From JAJRVM01 sp041752115 (GTDB taxonomy: Bacteria > Planctomycetota > Planctomycetia > Pirellulales > Pirellulaceae), in NCBI GenBank assembly GCA_041752115.1, contig JBGSHS010000134.1:1-64000 (forward strand): a stretch of DNA of 64,000 nucleotides, given 5' to 3'. The notes below the pieces were generated by a model, which searched no databases, was not told where the DNA came from, and worked only from the letters and a program-made list of their open reading frames with translations. The position numbers and the translations under genes were made by a program. Below, in pieces: positions 44,566 through 52,873 of the stretch. The stretch's first letter is position 1. The number at the start of each line of letters is the position of its first letter.

Positions 44566-46832
44566 GTAATTGGTCCTTGCAGCCCATCTTGGACAGCTAT
44601 CTGGCGGTGGCCGTGTTGGCCGCCGGGCTGGTCCTTGCGCTCTGGGTAGGACCGAACTTCCGTCAACTGGAGACGCGCCGACGACGTACGCTGCTGGTGT
44701 TGCGCATCCTGGTGACGATCCTGGTGATTGTCCTGATGCTGCGTCCCACGCACATCAGTACGCAATCCAAATCTCAATCGGCAGAATTGATCGTGCTGGC
44801 TGATGTGTCTCGTAGCATGCAGCTTCCCTCCGCGTCCGGCAACCAATCGCGTTGGGAGGCGCAGGTACAGACACTGCGGCAGATTGCCCCTCTGCTGCAA
44901 CAATTGGAGGAGAACCTCGAGATCAAAGTGCTCGGCTACGATGCCCACCTGCAGCCAGCGCTCTGGAAGGACAAACAGCTGGCTCTACCGGCTGCTCCGG
45001 ACGGGCGAGAGACCGACATCGGCACGAGCCTGCACGAGGCAATTCAGCAGGACGCCGGAAAGCGATTGGCCGGCGTGATCTTGATGGGGGACGGAACACA
45101 AACGGCCTTCCAGCCTGCGGTGGAGATGTATGATGCGGCGCGCGAGCTGGGTCACCGGGGCTACCCGCTCTACACCGTCTCCTACGGACCGGCGGGCGAT
45201 GCCACGCAGGCGCGCGACGTCGCGGTCGAAAACCTCCCGGAGCAATACACGATCTTCGTCAAGAACGAACTGGCCGTGCGTGGCCTGGTCCGCATACGAG
45301 GATATGTCAACCAAGAAATCCCCGTCCGACTGGTGATTGAAGACAGCGCTGGAGCGAAACAGGAAATCGGTCCGTCATCCGTGCAAGCCGATCAGGACAA
45401 TCAGCAGGTTGAAGTCGAATTCACGTACGTGCCACAGACGCCGGGCCAGTACAAGCTGACGCTCGAAGTCGACGAACAACCGGGAGAACTGGTCACCAAG
45501 AATAACCAGCTGACGGCGTTTCTGACGGTGCTGGAAGGAGGCTTGCGAGTACTGTATCTGGAAGGTGAGTTGCGGTACGAACAGAAGTTCATCTGCTGGG
45601 CGCTGGACAACTCGCCCGATATCGATCTCGACTTCCAGTGGTTCCCCGCTCGCCTGCGAAAAGAATGGCCCGTGTCGCTGGGTGATACGCTGCAGAAAGG
45701 GAACTATGACGCCTACATCCTGGGCGACCTCGACAGTGCGGCACTGGGCGAAGAGAACCTGAAACAGCTGGCTGCCGAAGTGGAAAAGGGAAAGGGACTG
45801 ATCGTGCTCGGCGGCTATCACAGCTTCGGTCCTGGCGGTTATCGAACAACCCCGCTGGCCAACGTGCTTCCCGTCGAGATGGATCGGCTGGCGCGGCAGG
45901 AGTTTGGAAGTCCCGATGTGCAGCAGTGGCACATACCCGGCCCCTTGCAGATGCTCCCCACACGACCGCATCCAGTGACGTTGCTCGCCTCTGCGGCCGA
46001 CAACCTGCGCGTCTGGCGCGAATTGAAACCGCTCAAAGGAGCCAATCGCTGGGCCGACGTGAAGCAGGTGCCTGGCATCCAGATCCTGGCGGTCTCGCAA
46101 AACGACGACCCGCTGCTCGTGGCTGGCGAGTATGGCCGCGGCCGTGTACTCGCCTTCGCAGGTGATTCCACCTGGCAATGGTGGATGCGGGGAATGAGCA
46201 CGCTGCACCGCCGGTTCTGGCGGCAAGTGATCCTGTGGCTGGCGCGACGCGACGATCTGACGCGCAACGATATCTGGATCGATATGCCGCAGCGACGCTT
46301 CGCCGCAGGAAGCCGCGTCGCCTTCACCACCGGCGCCCGAACTGCCATGGGTGACGTGATCCCAGACGCCCAGCTGACTGCCCACCTGGTCGCCACCGGA
46401 AAACAGGCAGTTCCTATCCCGCTCTCAGCAACCGAGGGCGAGTTCCGCGGTCTGCTCGATCGGATTTCGGAGCCCGGCAGCTATCAGATCTCCGTGGTGG
46501 CCACCGACAAAGCAGGCCAACAGCTGGGCATCGCCACTGCCAACCTTGAAGTCCTGGATCAAGATGTCGAACTGAGCAATCCGGCCGCCGATCCGGACCA
46601 GATGGAACGTCTGGCCAGCCTGACGCGCCAGTCAGGAGGCCGCGCTGTGGCTCCAGAACAACTCCCTGCACTGCTGGAAGAAATCCGCCAAAACCCGCCA
46701 CAAATGGTCGAAGAAGTGTTGACACGCTGGCAGCTGGCCGACACGACCTGGGACGCCTGGCTGGTCCTGTCCTGCCTCGTGGCCCTGCTCGGCGTGGAGT
46801 GGTTCCTGCGCAAACGCTGGGGGCTCGTCTGA
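44562..46832 (+). CDS. VWA and glutamine-amidotransferase-like membrane protein
   Basis: The 756-residue product has two N-terminal helices (about 12-30 and 43-61) and a VWA domain with a perfect MIDAS DVSRS (Asp81, Ser83, Ser85). A beta-sandwich region and a GATase1-like domain follow (IVLGGYHSFGPGGY). One C-terminal helix is present (about 732-750). ATG 44562 overlaps the TGA of the upstream gene (ATGA), which implies translational coupling. With moxR, DUF58 and the BatA-like gene it forms a set of ATPase plus three VWA partners. In bacteria such sets affect envelope stress or metal insertion, but no target is visible here. Confidence 0.87.
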   Translation: MSNWSLQPILDSYLAVAVLAAGLVLALWVGPNFRQLETRRRRTLLVLRILVTILVIVLMLRPTHISTQSKSQSAELIVLADVSRSMQLPSASGNQSRWEAQVQTLRQIAPLLQQLEENLEIKVLGYDAHLQPALWKDKQLALPAAPDGRETDIGTSLHEAIQQDAGKRLAGVILMGDGTQTAFQPAVEMYDAARELGHRGYPLYTVSYGPAGDATQARDVAVENLPEQYTIFVKNELAVRGLVRIRGYVNQEIPVRLVIEDSAGAKQEIGPSSVQADQDNQQVEVEFTYVPQTPGQYKLTLEVDEQPGELVTKNNQLTAFLTVLEGGLRVLYLEGELRYEQKFICWALDNSPDIDLDFQWFPARLRKEWPVSLGDTLQKGNYDAYILGDLDSAALGEENLKQLAAEVEKGKGLIVLGGYHSFGPGGYRTTPLANVLPVEMDRLARQEFGSPDVQQWHIPGPLQMLPTRPHPVTLLASAADNLRVWRELKPLKGANRWADVKQVPGIQILAVSQNDDPLLVAGEYGRGRVLAFAGDSTWQWWMRGMSTLHRRFWRQVILWLARRDDLTRNDIWIDMPQRRFAAGSRVAFTTGARTAMGDVIPDAQLTAHLVATGKQAVPIPLSATEGEFRGLLDRISEPGSYQISVVATDKAGQQLGIATANLEVLDQDVELSNPAADPDQMERLASLTRQSGGRAVAPEQLPALLEEIRQNPPQMVEEVLTRWQLADTTWDAWLVLSCLVALLGVEWFLRKRWGLV

Positions 46833-46887
46833 GCCTCGCCTGAGCACCGGCGCCTGCTGGGAACCAGTTCCAGAAAGGGATCCGACG

Positions 46888-48111
46888 ATGACGTTCCTGA
46901 TCGTAAGTGTCACCGTGGCGCTGCTGCTCTCGGCGCTCTGTTCATTGATGGAAGCGACGCTGCTGAGTCTCACTCCGACTCAGGTAGCAGACATCTCTGC
47001 CTCGCGTCCCAAGTTGGGCCGTATCTGGCAGCAATTCAAGCAGCAGATCGACCGGCCGATCTCCGTCATTCTGATCATCAATACCGCGGCCCACACGGTG
47101 GGAGCAACGCTGGCGGGCGCGGAGTTCGAAGAGCTTTACGGCGGTCAATGGATCTGGGTCTTCTCGCTGGTCTTCACAGGCCTCATGCTGCAGTTCACCG
47201 AGATCCTGCCCAAGACAGTCGGCGTCCTGTATAACCGAACCATTGCCATCTGGATAGCACAACCCCTGCAGACGCTCGTCGTCTTGCTTCATCCGGTGAT
47301 TCAGATCGTGCGGTGGGTGAATCGGCCATTCGAACGGCGTCATCCCGATGGCCAAGCGGTCGCCACGCCCGAGGAGATCGCGGCGCTGGCCGGGCTGGCC
47401 AGACTGACGCGGCAGATCACCCCGCATCAAGAACGGATCATCAAAGGGGGATCGCGTCTGTCGCACTCACGCGTCAAAGACGTGATGATCCCCATCGAAC
47501 AGGTGTCCATGCTCTCGCTGTCCCAGAGCCTGTCGGAAGCGATTATCGCCGCCCATATGGACGCTCACACGCGGTATCCCGCGTGCGAAGGGGGAGACCG
47601 CAACCGTGTGGTCGGCTATGTGAATTTCAAGGAAATGGTCTATACGCTGCGCACCAACCCGCACGATGCCACGCTGCGCGGAATCGTGCGTCCCGTTCGA
47701 TTCATCAAGCCGGACGAATCGGCCGATGAATTGCTCAAAGCGTTCGTGGATGAACATGCGCACATGGCCGTGGTACAGGATCGACAGGGCAACACGCTGG
47801 GACTGGTGACCCTGGAAGACCTGATTGAAGAACTGGTCGGAGAACTGGAAGACGAATTCGACCGCCTGCCACGCATGACCCATGCACTCAGCGGCAAGCT
47901 CTGGATGATCGGCGGCGGCGTATTGATCAGCGAAGTGAACGAGAAGCTGAAGGTAACCCTCCCCGAACTGACTCAAACTCTCTCGCGCTGGCTGCTGAGT
48001 CGACTCGGGAACGCACCTCGCCCGGGAGACGTTTATCGCGAATTCGACCTGACCTTCACCATCCGCCGCGTTCGTCGCGGCAAGGTGTTCGAAGTATCGG
48101 TGCAGCAATAA
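46888..48111 (+). CDS. CNNM/CorC-HlyC family transporter-like protein
   Basis: The 407-residue protein has a DUF21 membrane domain (about 1-150, four hydrophobic stretches, with the conserved LQFTEILPKT at 101-110). A CBS pair follows (about 205-325, with VKDVMIPIEQV and LGLVTLEDLIEELVGELEDEF), then a CorC_HlyC C-terminal domain (335-405). Relatives take part in magnesium/cobalt efflux. AAAGGGATC lies just before ATG 46888. It follows the VWA gene by 55 bases and may share its transcript. Confidence 0.92.
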   Translation: MTFLIVSVTVALLLSALCSLMEATLLSLTPTQVADISASRPKLGRIWQQFKQQIDRPISVILIINTAAHTVGATLAGAEFEELYGGQWIWVFSLVFTGLMLQFTEILPKTVGVLYNRTIAIWIAQPLQTLVVLLHPVIQIVRWVNRPFERRHPDGQAVATPEEIAALAGLARLTRQITPHQERIIKGGSRLSHSRVKDVMIPIEQVSMLSLSQSLSEAIIAAHMDAHTRYPACEGGDRNRVVGYVNFKEMVYTLRTNPHDATLRGIVRPVRFIKPDESADELLKAFVDEHAHMAVVQDRQGNTLGLVTLEDLIEELVGELEDEFDRLPRMTHALSGKLWMIGGGVLISEVNEKLKVTLPELTQTLSRWLLSRLGNAPRPGDVYREFDLTFTIRRVRRGKVFEVSVQQ

Positions 48112-48166
48112 GCCAGCGGCACCGCACCGTAGGCGTTCGAACCGCAGTCGCTGACCGGGCCCCCAC

Positions 48167-49057
48167 TCACTTCAACGTTCGCTGGAAGAAGTCGATCGTT
48201 CGCTGCCAGGCTAGTTTGGCCGCCTGCTCGTCGTAGCGAGGTGTCGTGTCGTTGTGAAAACCGTGATTCACCCCTTCATACATGTGCGCGGTGTACTTCA
48301 CATCGGCGCCCTTGAGTGCTTGCTCGTAGGCAGGCCAGCCCTCGTTGATGCGACGGTCAAGTCCGGCATAGTGGATCAGCAGTTCTGCCTTGATCTTCGG
48401 CACATCGTCCGCAGCCGGCTGACGCCCGTAGAACGGCACCGCCGCCACAATCACATCAGGTATCCGCACCGCCAGCGTGTGGGCCACCCCTCCGCCAAAG
48501 CAGAACCCGACCACGCCCACTTTGCCGTTGGATAGTTCGTACGACTTCAGAAAGCGCGCTCCCGCGATGAAATCCTGCGTCATCTTGTCCGAGTCGAGTT
48601 TGGCCTGCATCTCGCGTCCCTGATCATCACTGCCCGGGTAGCCGCCCAGGGGTGTGAGCGCGTCGGGAGCAAAGGCCAGAAATCCCTCCTTGGCCAACCG
48701 CCGCGTGACGTCCTCAATGTAGGGATTGAGTCCACGATTCTCATGGATCACCAGAACCGCCGGCAGCTTCCCCGTCGCTGAGGCGGGACGAGCGAGATAC
48801 CCTCGCATCTTCCCCGACCCCTGCGGCGAATCGTACTCAACATATTCCGTCTTGATGCCCGAATCGTTCGGCGCAACCTGCTGAGCCCAGGCGTAGTTGG
48901 GAGTTAATCGGCTGAGCAACATCTCGGCCGTCAACCCGCCCACGGCAAACTTCGCCGCCCCCGACAGGAAGCCCCGCCGGTCAATCCGCCCGTGCGCATA
49001 GTCATCGTACAGGTCGAGCAACGACTGATCGAAATCTGATGCCGGCTGGCGTTTCAT
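48167..49057 (-). CDS. Tat-exported dienelactone hydrolase family protein
   Basis: The 296-residue alpha/beta hydrolase has the dienelactone-hydrolase triad: Cys186 in GFCFGGG, Asp234 in YAGLDRR, and His265 in GVNHGF. A twin-arginine signal reads DRRGFLSGAAKFAVGG (26-41), so it should leave the cytoplasm folded. ATG 49057 follows GGGAGA by 5 bases. A frame open to 49099 would add 14 residues. It converges on the CNNM gene with only 55 bases between. The substrate is unknown. Confidence 0.92.
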   Translation of the reverse strand: MKRQPASDFDQSLLDLYDDYAHGRIDRRGFLSGAAKFAVGGLTAEMLLSRLTPNYAWAQQVAPNDSGIKTEYVEYDSPQGSGKMRGYLARPASATGKLPAVLVIHENRGLNPYIEDVTRRLAKEGFLAFAPDALTPLGGYPGSDDQGREMQAKLDSDKMTQDFIAGARFLKSYELSNGKVGVVGFCFGGGVAHTLAVRIPDVIVAAVPFYGRQPAADDVPKIKAELLIHYAGLDRRINEGWPAYEQALKGADVKYTAHMYEGVNHGFHNDTTPRYDEQAAKLAWQRTIDFFQRTLK

Positions 49058-49184
49058 GAGCGTCTCCCTCTGGTTGTGGCTGGACTTGTCGCGGGCCAAC
49101 TTCTCACTCCCGCGTCTTGTTTATAGAAGCCGGTCAAGTGCGTGCCAGGGTGCGGCGCCAGCGACTCGGTGGCAAAGAGACTGC

Positions 49185-50057
49185 TCAGTGGTCCCCCATC
49201 AGTGCGTCATAGTCCCACGAGACCTCGATCTCCTTTCCCACGAATTCCGCAAGCTCTGACCGCTGCTGCGGCGTAAGCACCTCCAGCGCCAGCTTGTTCG
49301 CCTCGGACTGGGTTTCGTCCCGATCCTTCGTGCGTTTCATCATCTCCCTGAGAGTCTCATCGGGGTTCAGGCCATCAAAGACGCGTAGCTCGGCCGATCC
49401 TTGCTCAACAAGGAGTTCCGCCGACGGGCGGATTCTCTTGAGTTCCTCTTCAGGAATATCCAGCCCCGTTACAACGTCTGGGTCGGTGAGGCATAGTGCC
49501 CTTGCATGTTCGCGGATCCGGTCGAGCTGCTCGTCGGAAATATCCAGCCCTTTCGCCAGAGAAGGCTGAATCAAAGCAACCGCGATAGTATATTGCAGCT
49601 GGATCTGACGTAGCCGCTCGCGCTGGCTGGGAGTCAGCATTTCGACTATCTGCGCCTGCAATCGCTTATACTCTTTCGCCACACGCATGCCTCGCGCACC
49701 CAACTCCCGTGTCCGTGCCTCGGACGTCGGCGATCCTCGATCCGGTACCATTTCGTGCCAGATCGCAGCGAGTTCCCGCATTTGCTGCTGAGAGAAGCGG
49801 GTGAGTTCCCTGATCTTCCCCATCTGATCCGCGCTCAACTCAAGATCCTGCTGTACTGCACGAGCCGCCAGCAGCCGAGCGGGAAGGAAGGTGTCGTCCC
49901 GATTGGACCATACCGGCTGTGACTCGGTCTTCGTACGCACCTCGCCAGCAGGAGTTTCCCGGCTTTCGGCCCGATGCTGTACAACTGGTTGACATCCCGG
50001 TAATCCGACGAAGACGACGACCCACAGGTCCAGCCAGCGTAGTCTTCGTGCGTTCAT
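49185..50057 (-). CDS. lipoprotein with Spy/LTXXQ-like helical repeats
   Basis: The 290-residue product has a lipoprotein signal (hydrophobic 10-20, lipobox LPGC with Cys22). The charged, helical body holds repeated 'LTPSQRERLRQIQLQ', 'ISDEQLDRIREHA' and 'LTPQQRSELAEF' motifs. These resemble the LTxxQ repeats of Spy/CpxP periplasmic chaperones. ATG 50057 is set by GGAGG 8 bases upstream and by the lipobox. The frame is open further upstream through a 21-bp repeat that would encode ALREHGY three times. The function is unknown; periplasmic sensing or chaperoning is possible. Confidence 0.78.
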   Translation of the reverse strand: MNARRLRWLDLWVVVFVGLPGCQPVVQHRAESRETPAGEVRTKTESQPVWSNRDDTFLPARLLAARAVQQDLELSADQMGKIRELTRFSQQQMRELAAIWHEMVPDRGSPTSEARTRELGARGMRVAKEYKRLQAQIVEMLTPSQRERLRQIQLQYTIAVALIQPSLAKGLDISDEQLDRIREHARALCLTDPDVVTGLDIPEEELKRIRPSAELLVEQGSAELRVFDGLNPDETLREMMKRTKDRDETQSEANKLALEVLTPQQRSELAEFVGKEIEVSWDYDALMGDH

Positions 50058-50124
50058 CGCCAGAGCCTCCGCAACAAGACGTTCTTGAGTCGAACAGCGC
50101 ACCAACGTGCACTCCAACCCTTGG

Positions 50125-50187
50125 CCATGCTCGCGCAGAGCGTAGCCATGCTCGCGCAGAGCGTAGCCATGCTCGCGCAGAGCATGG
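50125..50187. repeat. 21-bp tandem repeat A, three copies
   Basis: Copies start at 50125, 50146 and 50167, each beginning CCATGCTCGCGCAGAGC. The third differs in its last few bases. The unit is 7 codons long and is in phase with the lipoprotein frame (ALREHGY), although the true start seems to be downstream. Confidence 0.92.
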
Positions 50188-50220
50188 GCGAATTGCCATG
50201 CGGTCTCCAATCCCCCGCGG

Positions 50221-50283
50221 TCTACGCGACCGCGGCCACTATCTACGCGACCGCGGCCACTATCTACGCGACCGCGGCCACCT
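50221..50283. repeat. 21-bp tandem repeat B, three copies
   Basis: Copies start at 50221, 50242 and 50263, each beginning TCTACGCGACCGCGGCCAC. A hairpin (CCGCGGTC at 50215-50222, loop TACGC, GACCGCGG at 50228-50235) spans the array edge. The array lies just past the stop of the gene at 50296. It is unrelated in sequence to repeat A, 34 bases away. Confidence 0.92.
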
Positions 50284-50295
50284 CGCGCAGCCGGT

Positions 50296-52422
50296 TCAGC
50301 TCCCGAGAATCACCGCGGGTTGCCAGGCGGCCAGCGGGGGAACTGTCAAGCAGACCTCGCCCTCGCCCGGCACCACCGTCAGCGACTCGGCGCCGTCGCG
50401 TGTGACGAGCACCGCGGTGCGTGCCGTAGCGCGCACTCGCAGGTCGAACGGCTCCGCAGGGTCAAGCGTGGAATTCAGCAACACGATGCCGTAGCGAGTT
50501 CGCTCGGCGTTCATCCGCACAAACGGCGCGATGCGACGAAAAGCATCCATCCGTACGGGCAGTTTCTTGTGACCAAGCCAATCGGCCAGCTCCGTCAGCT
50601 GGCTCCGTTTGCACAAAGTTCCCAGTCGTCGCCAAGGCACGTAACTGCTCACCGCCACGCGACCGCCCAGCGCGTTCTCATACACGCTCATGCAGCACCC
50701 CAGATCGCGGCCGTCATAGCTCGTCAGCCGAGCGAGTTCGGCAGCTTCCGGCGCGGCGAGTTCCAGGGCGCACACGTTATCGGCCGATTCGATCAGCGCA
50801 TCGCGATGATCACCGCTGAACCGCCCGTTCAGCGGGTGACCAGTAAGCGTTTCGACCGCGCCCCCCAGTAGCTTCTTGCCCGGACGCACTCCCGTAAACT
50901 CGCCAAGCCCACGTGCCCAGATCACTTCTAGCGCATAGCTGTCCAGCAGCACACCCCGCGACAACAACGACCGCAGCTCGGCGTCGGTGAAGGCCTCGGC
51001 GATCTTTCCCGCCAGAAGTGTACCGCAGCTTGCATCGCAGCTCGGCGTCAGCGGGATGCCCATCTCCATCAGCGGGTTGGGCCGGTGGATGTCATAGACC
51101 CCTCCTTCCCAGAACCACCCCGTGGCATCCACACTGCGTTTGCCCATTAAGGCATTATCGTCCGCCGGCCAGAACCCGACGATCGGCAGGTCGGCCACGT
51201 GGGCGGCCAGTGCTTCCCAAGCCGGACGCTCAGCCGCAATGGCCTTTACCAGTCCCTGGTGATCTTCGAGCGTGCCGGTGGCCGCTCCCTTGAGAACGTT
51301 GAACGCCGCGCCGTTGCAGCCCATCATCAGTGCCAGGTAGACCTCATTGAGCGCCGTGCGATCGGCCTTATCCAACGCCACGTACGGATAGTCTTCCAGT
51401 TCGTACTGAATGTCGGTAACGGTGGGCGCATAGTCGCGCACCTGACGGCCAACGTCGAGTGCTTTGTTGTAGATGCCGCGCGGAGTCTCGTCTGAGTAGA
51501 ACCCATGCCCCGGCCGACCCTTGACGGCCCCCAATGCGGCCGACCATCGACCGATGGCGTGTGCGCCGTGCGTCGAGTGGCTCGACCCGATGGTCATCAG
51601 GCCGAGTTGGATGGACGGATCGACGGCGCGCACGGCATCACCGACGTCCCGGCATACGCTCTCGATGGTTGCGGCATTGAACTCGACCCAGGCACGCCGC
51701 AGATCGCTCATCGCGGGATCGTTCATCTGTCGGACGAGTGCCGCGCGGTCACTGCCATGACCGAACTTCTCGAGGCAGCGGGGGCAGAAACAGGGATACG
51801 TCACGCCGTGGTGGCTCTCCCGCACATCGTCATCCACCCAGATGAAGTCGGGCTTCGCCCGTGCAAAGAGCTGATACTTGGCCTTGATGTGTTCGCGGAA
51901 TGGTGCGCTGTTCGGGCACGGGCAATGCGTCGCCTGCTGGCCATCATGGCCGACCACCCGAGGCAATACGAACTCCGGCGACCATTCACCCACCGGATCG
52001 CCGTGCCCCAGGGTGCAGAGCACGTTGATGCCGACCGAGCGATAGCCAGCCGCATGCGCCTCGCGAATCCGCTGCGCCATCAGGGTGGCGTCACGGGTCA
52101 TCTCGTCCACGTCACCAAACCAGCCCATGGCCTCGTGCGTGAAGAGGCTCAGCTCCTCACACGCCGCCCGATGCGCGCCGAGCAGATCCAGCAGACGACC
52201 CCACTGTTCGTCGCTCAGCCATTGCGGAGACCCAATGCGGAAGGAGAGCTTCACGGGACTCTTCTCGCCTGCTCCGGAAGAGCCTGTGGCAGGCACGAGG
52301 GCCTCCTGTTGATGCTCGGTGGGACTTGCCGGCCCTTGAGTCCACCCACGGGAGCAGAGACTAGCCGACGTCAGTGTGGCAACCGCCACGCGCATGAACT
52401 CTCGACGATTGGCATCACTCAC
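50296..52422 (-). CDS. Tat-exported TIM-barrel-like glycosidase candidate
   Basis: The 708-residue protein has a twin-arginine signal (NRREFMRVAVATLTSASL, 5-22). A likely TIM barrel follows (strands such as SVGINVLCTLG and DFIWVDDDVRES) with a Cys-rich patch YPCFCPRCLEKFG. A C-terminal beta-sandwich-like part ends the protein. The pattern suggests the GH42/GH29-like clan of family-unassigned hydrolases. I cannot name catalytic residues with confidence; DDD in WVDDDV is the best acidic cluster. GTG 52422 is 7 bases after AAGGAG. The neighbouring rhamnosidase suggests carbohydrate breakdown. Confidence 0.7.
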   Translation of the reverse strand: MSDANRREFMRVAVATLTSASLCSRGWTQGPASPTEHQQEALVPATGSSGAGEKSPVKLSFRIGSPQWLSDEQWGRLLDLLGAHRAACEELSLFTHEAMGWFGDVDEMTRDATLMAQRIREAHAAGYRSVGINVLCTLGHGDPVGEWSPEFVLPRVVGHDGQQATHCPCPNSAPFREHIKAKYQLFARAKPDFIWVDDDVRESHHGVTYPCFCPRCLEKFGHGSDRAALVRQMNDPAMSDLRRAWVEFNAATIESVCRDVGDAVRAVDPSIQLGLMTIGSSHSTHGAHAIGRWSAALGAVKGRPGHGFYSDETPRGIYNKALDVGRQVRDYAPTVTDIQYELEDYPYVALDKADRTALNEVYLALMMGCNGAAFNVLKGAATGTLEDHQGLVKAIAAERPAWEALAAHVADLPIVGFWPADDNALMGKRSVDATGWFWEGGVYDIHRPNPLMEMGIPLTPSCDASCGTLLAGKIAEAFTDAELRSLLSRGVLLDSYALEVIWARGLGEFTGVRPGKKLLGGAVETLTGHPLNGRFSGDHRDALIESADNVCALELAAPEAAELARLTSYDGRDLGCCMSVYENALGGRVAVSSYVPWRRLGTLCKRSQLTELADWLGHKKLPVRMDAFRRIAPFVRMNAERTRYGIVLLNSTLDPAEPFDLRVRATARTAVLVTRDGAESLTVVPGEGEVCLTVPPLAAWQPAVILGS

Positions 52423-52873
52423 GGCAGTTCTCCTTGATGAAGGCAACCAAGCTGTGATTAAATTGAGTTAGGGATCCCTCAAGAACAACTTCGACAATTC
52501 GTAAGAGGCGGGTGCCACTCTCCTGAGCGAGCGGCGTGGCAGCCTTCCATCTTGCAGACGCGATCTCCGCGAGCGGAGCCAGTGCCTGCGAGCCGTTCGA
52601 CCAGCTTGAGAACATGAGAAAGGAACATTGAAGGCGTCCCTTAAGTCAAATCGGATTCGTCCTTTCAAGCCACGATCACCTAATCAACGAGCGTGATTCT
52701 GCAGCGGTAACCGTTCACGGTCCGCCAAAGTCGCCTTTCGCTCCGCGAAAGTAGCGATTCATTCGCGGAGCGAAAGGCGACTTCCTGTGCCAACTCGCGG
52801 CCAAATCAACGTCGTTCTGTGAATGGTTACCTGCAGCGCGCCGAACGCCTTCACTAACCTGATACCCTCCCGC
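52423..52873. other. gap with a nested inverted-repeat element
   Basis: This 451-base gap lies between the stop of the rhamnosidase and the start of the TIM-barrel-like gene, both on minus. Its main content is the element at 52706-52831. The remainder (52440-52700) shows no gene or terminator and should include the promoter of the downstream gene. Confidence 0.6.
52706..52831. repeat. nested inverted-repeat element (REP or MITE-like)
   Basis: The inner part is a perfect 22-bp inverted repeat (52728-52749 and 52762-52783) with a 12-base loop. Its core word is GTCGCCTTTCGCTCCGCGAA. The outer part is a 13-bp inverted repeat, GGTAACCGTTCAC (52706-52718) against GTGAATGGTTACC (52819-52831), with one mismatch. 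The element spans 126 bp, sits wholly between genes and encodes nothing. Confidence 0.92.

Noticed and set aside
50125..50283. Possible CRISPR array
   Set aside because: Copies are directly adjacent, 21 bp long and without spacers; no cas genes are present.
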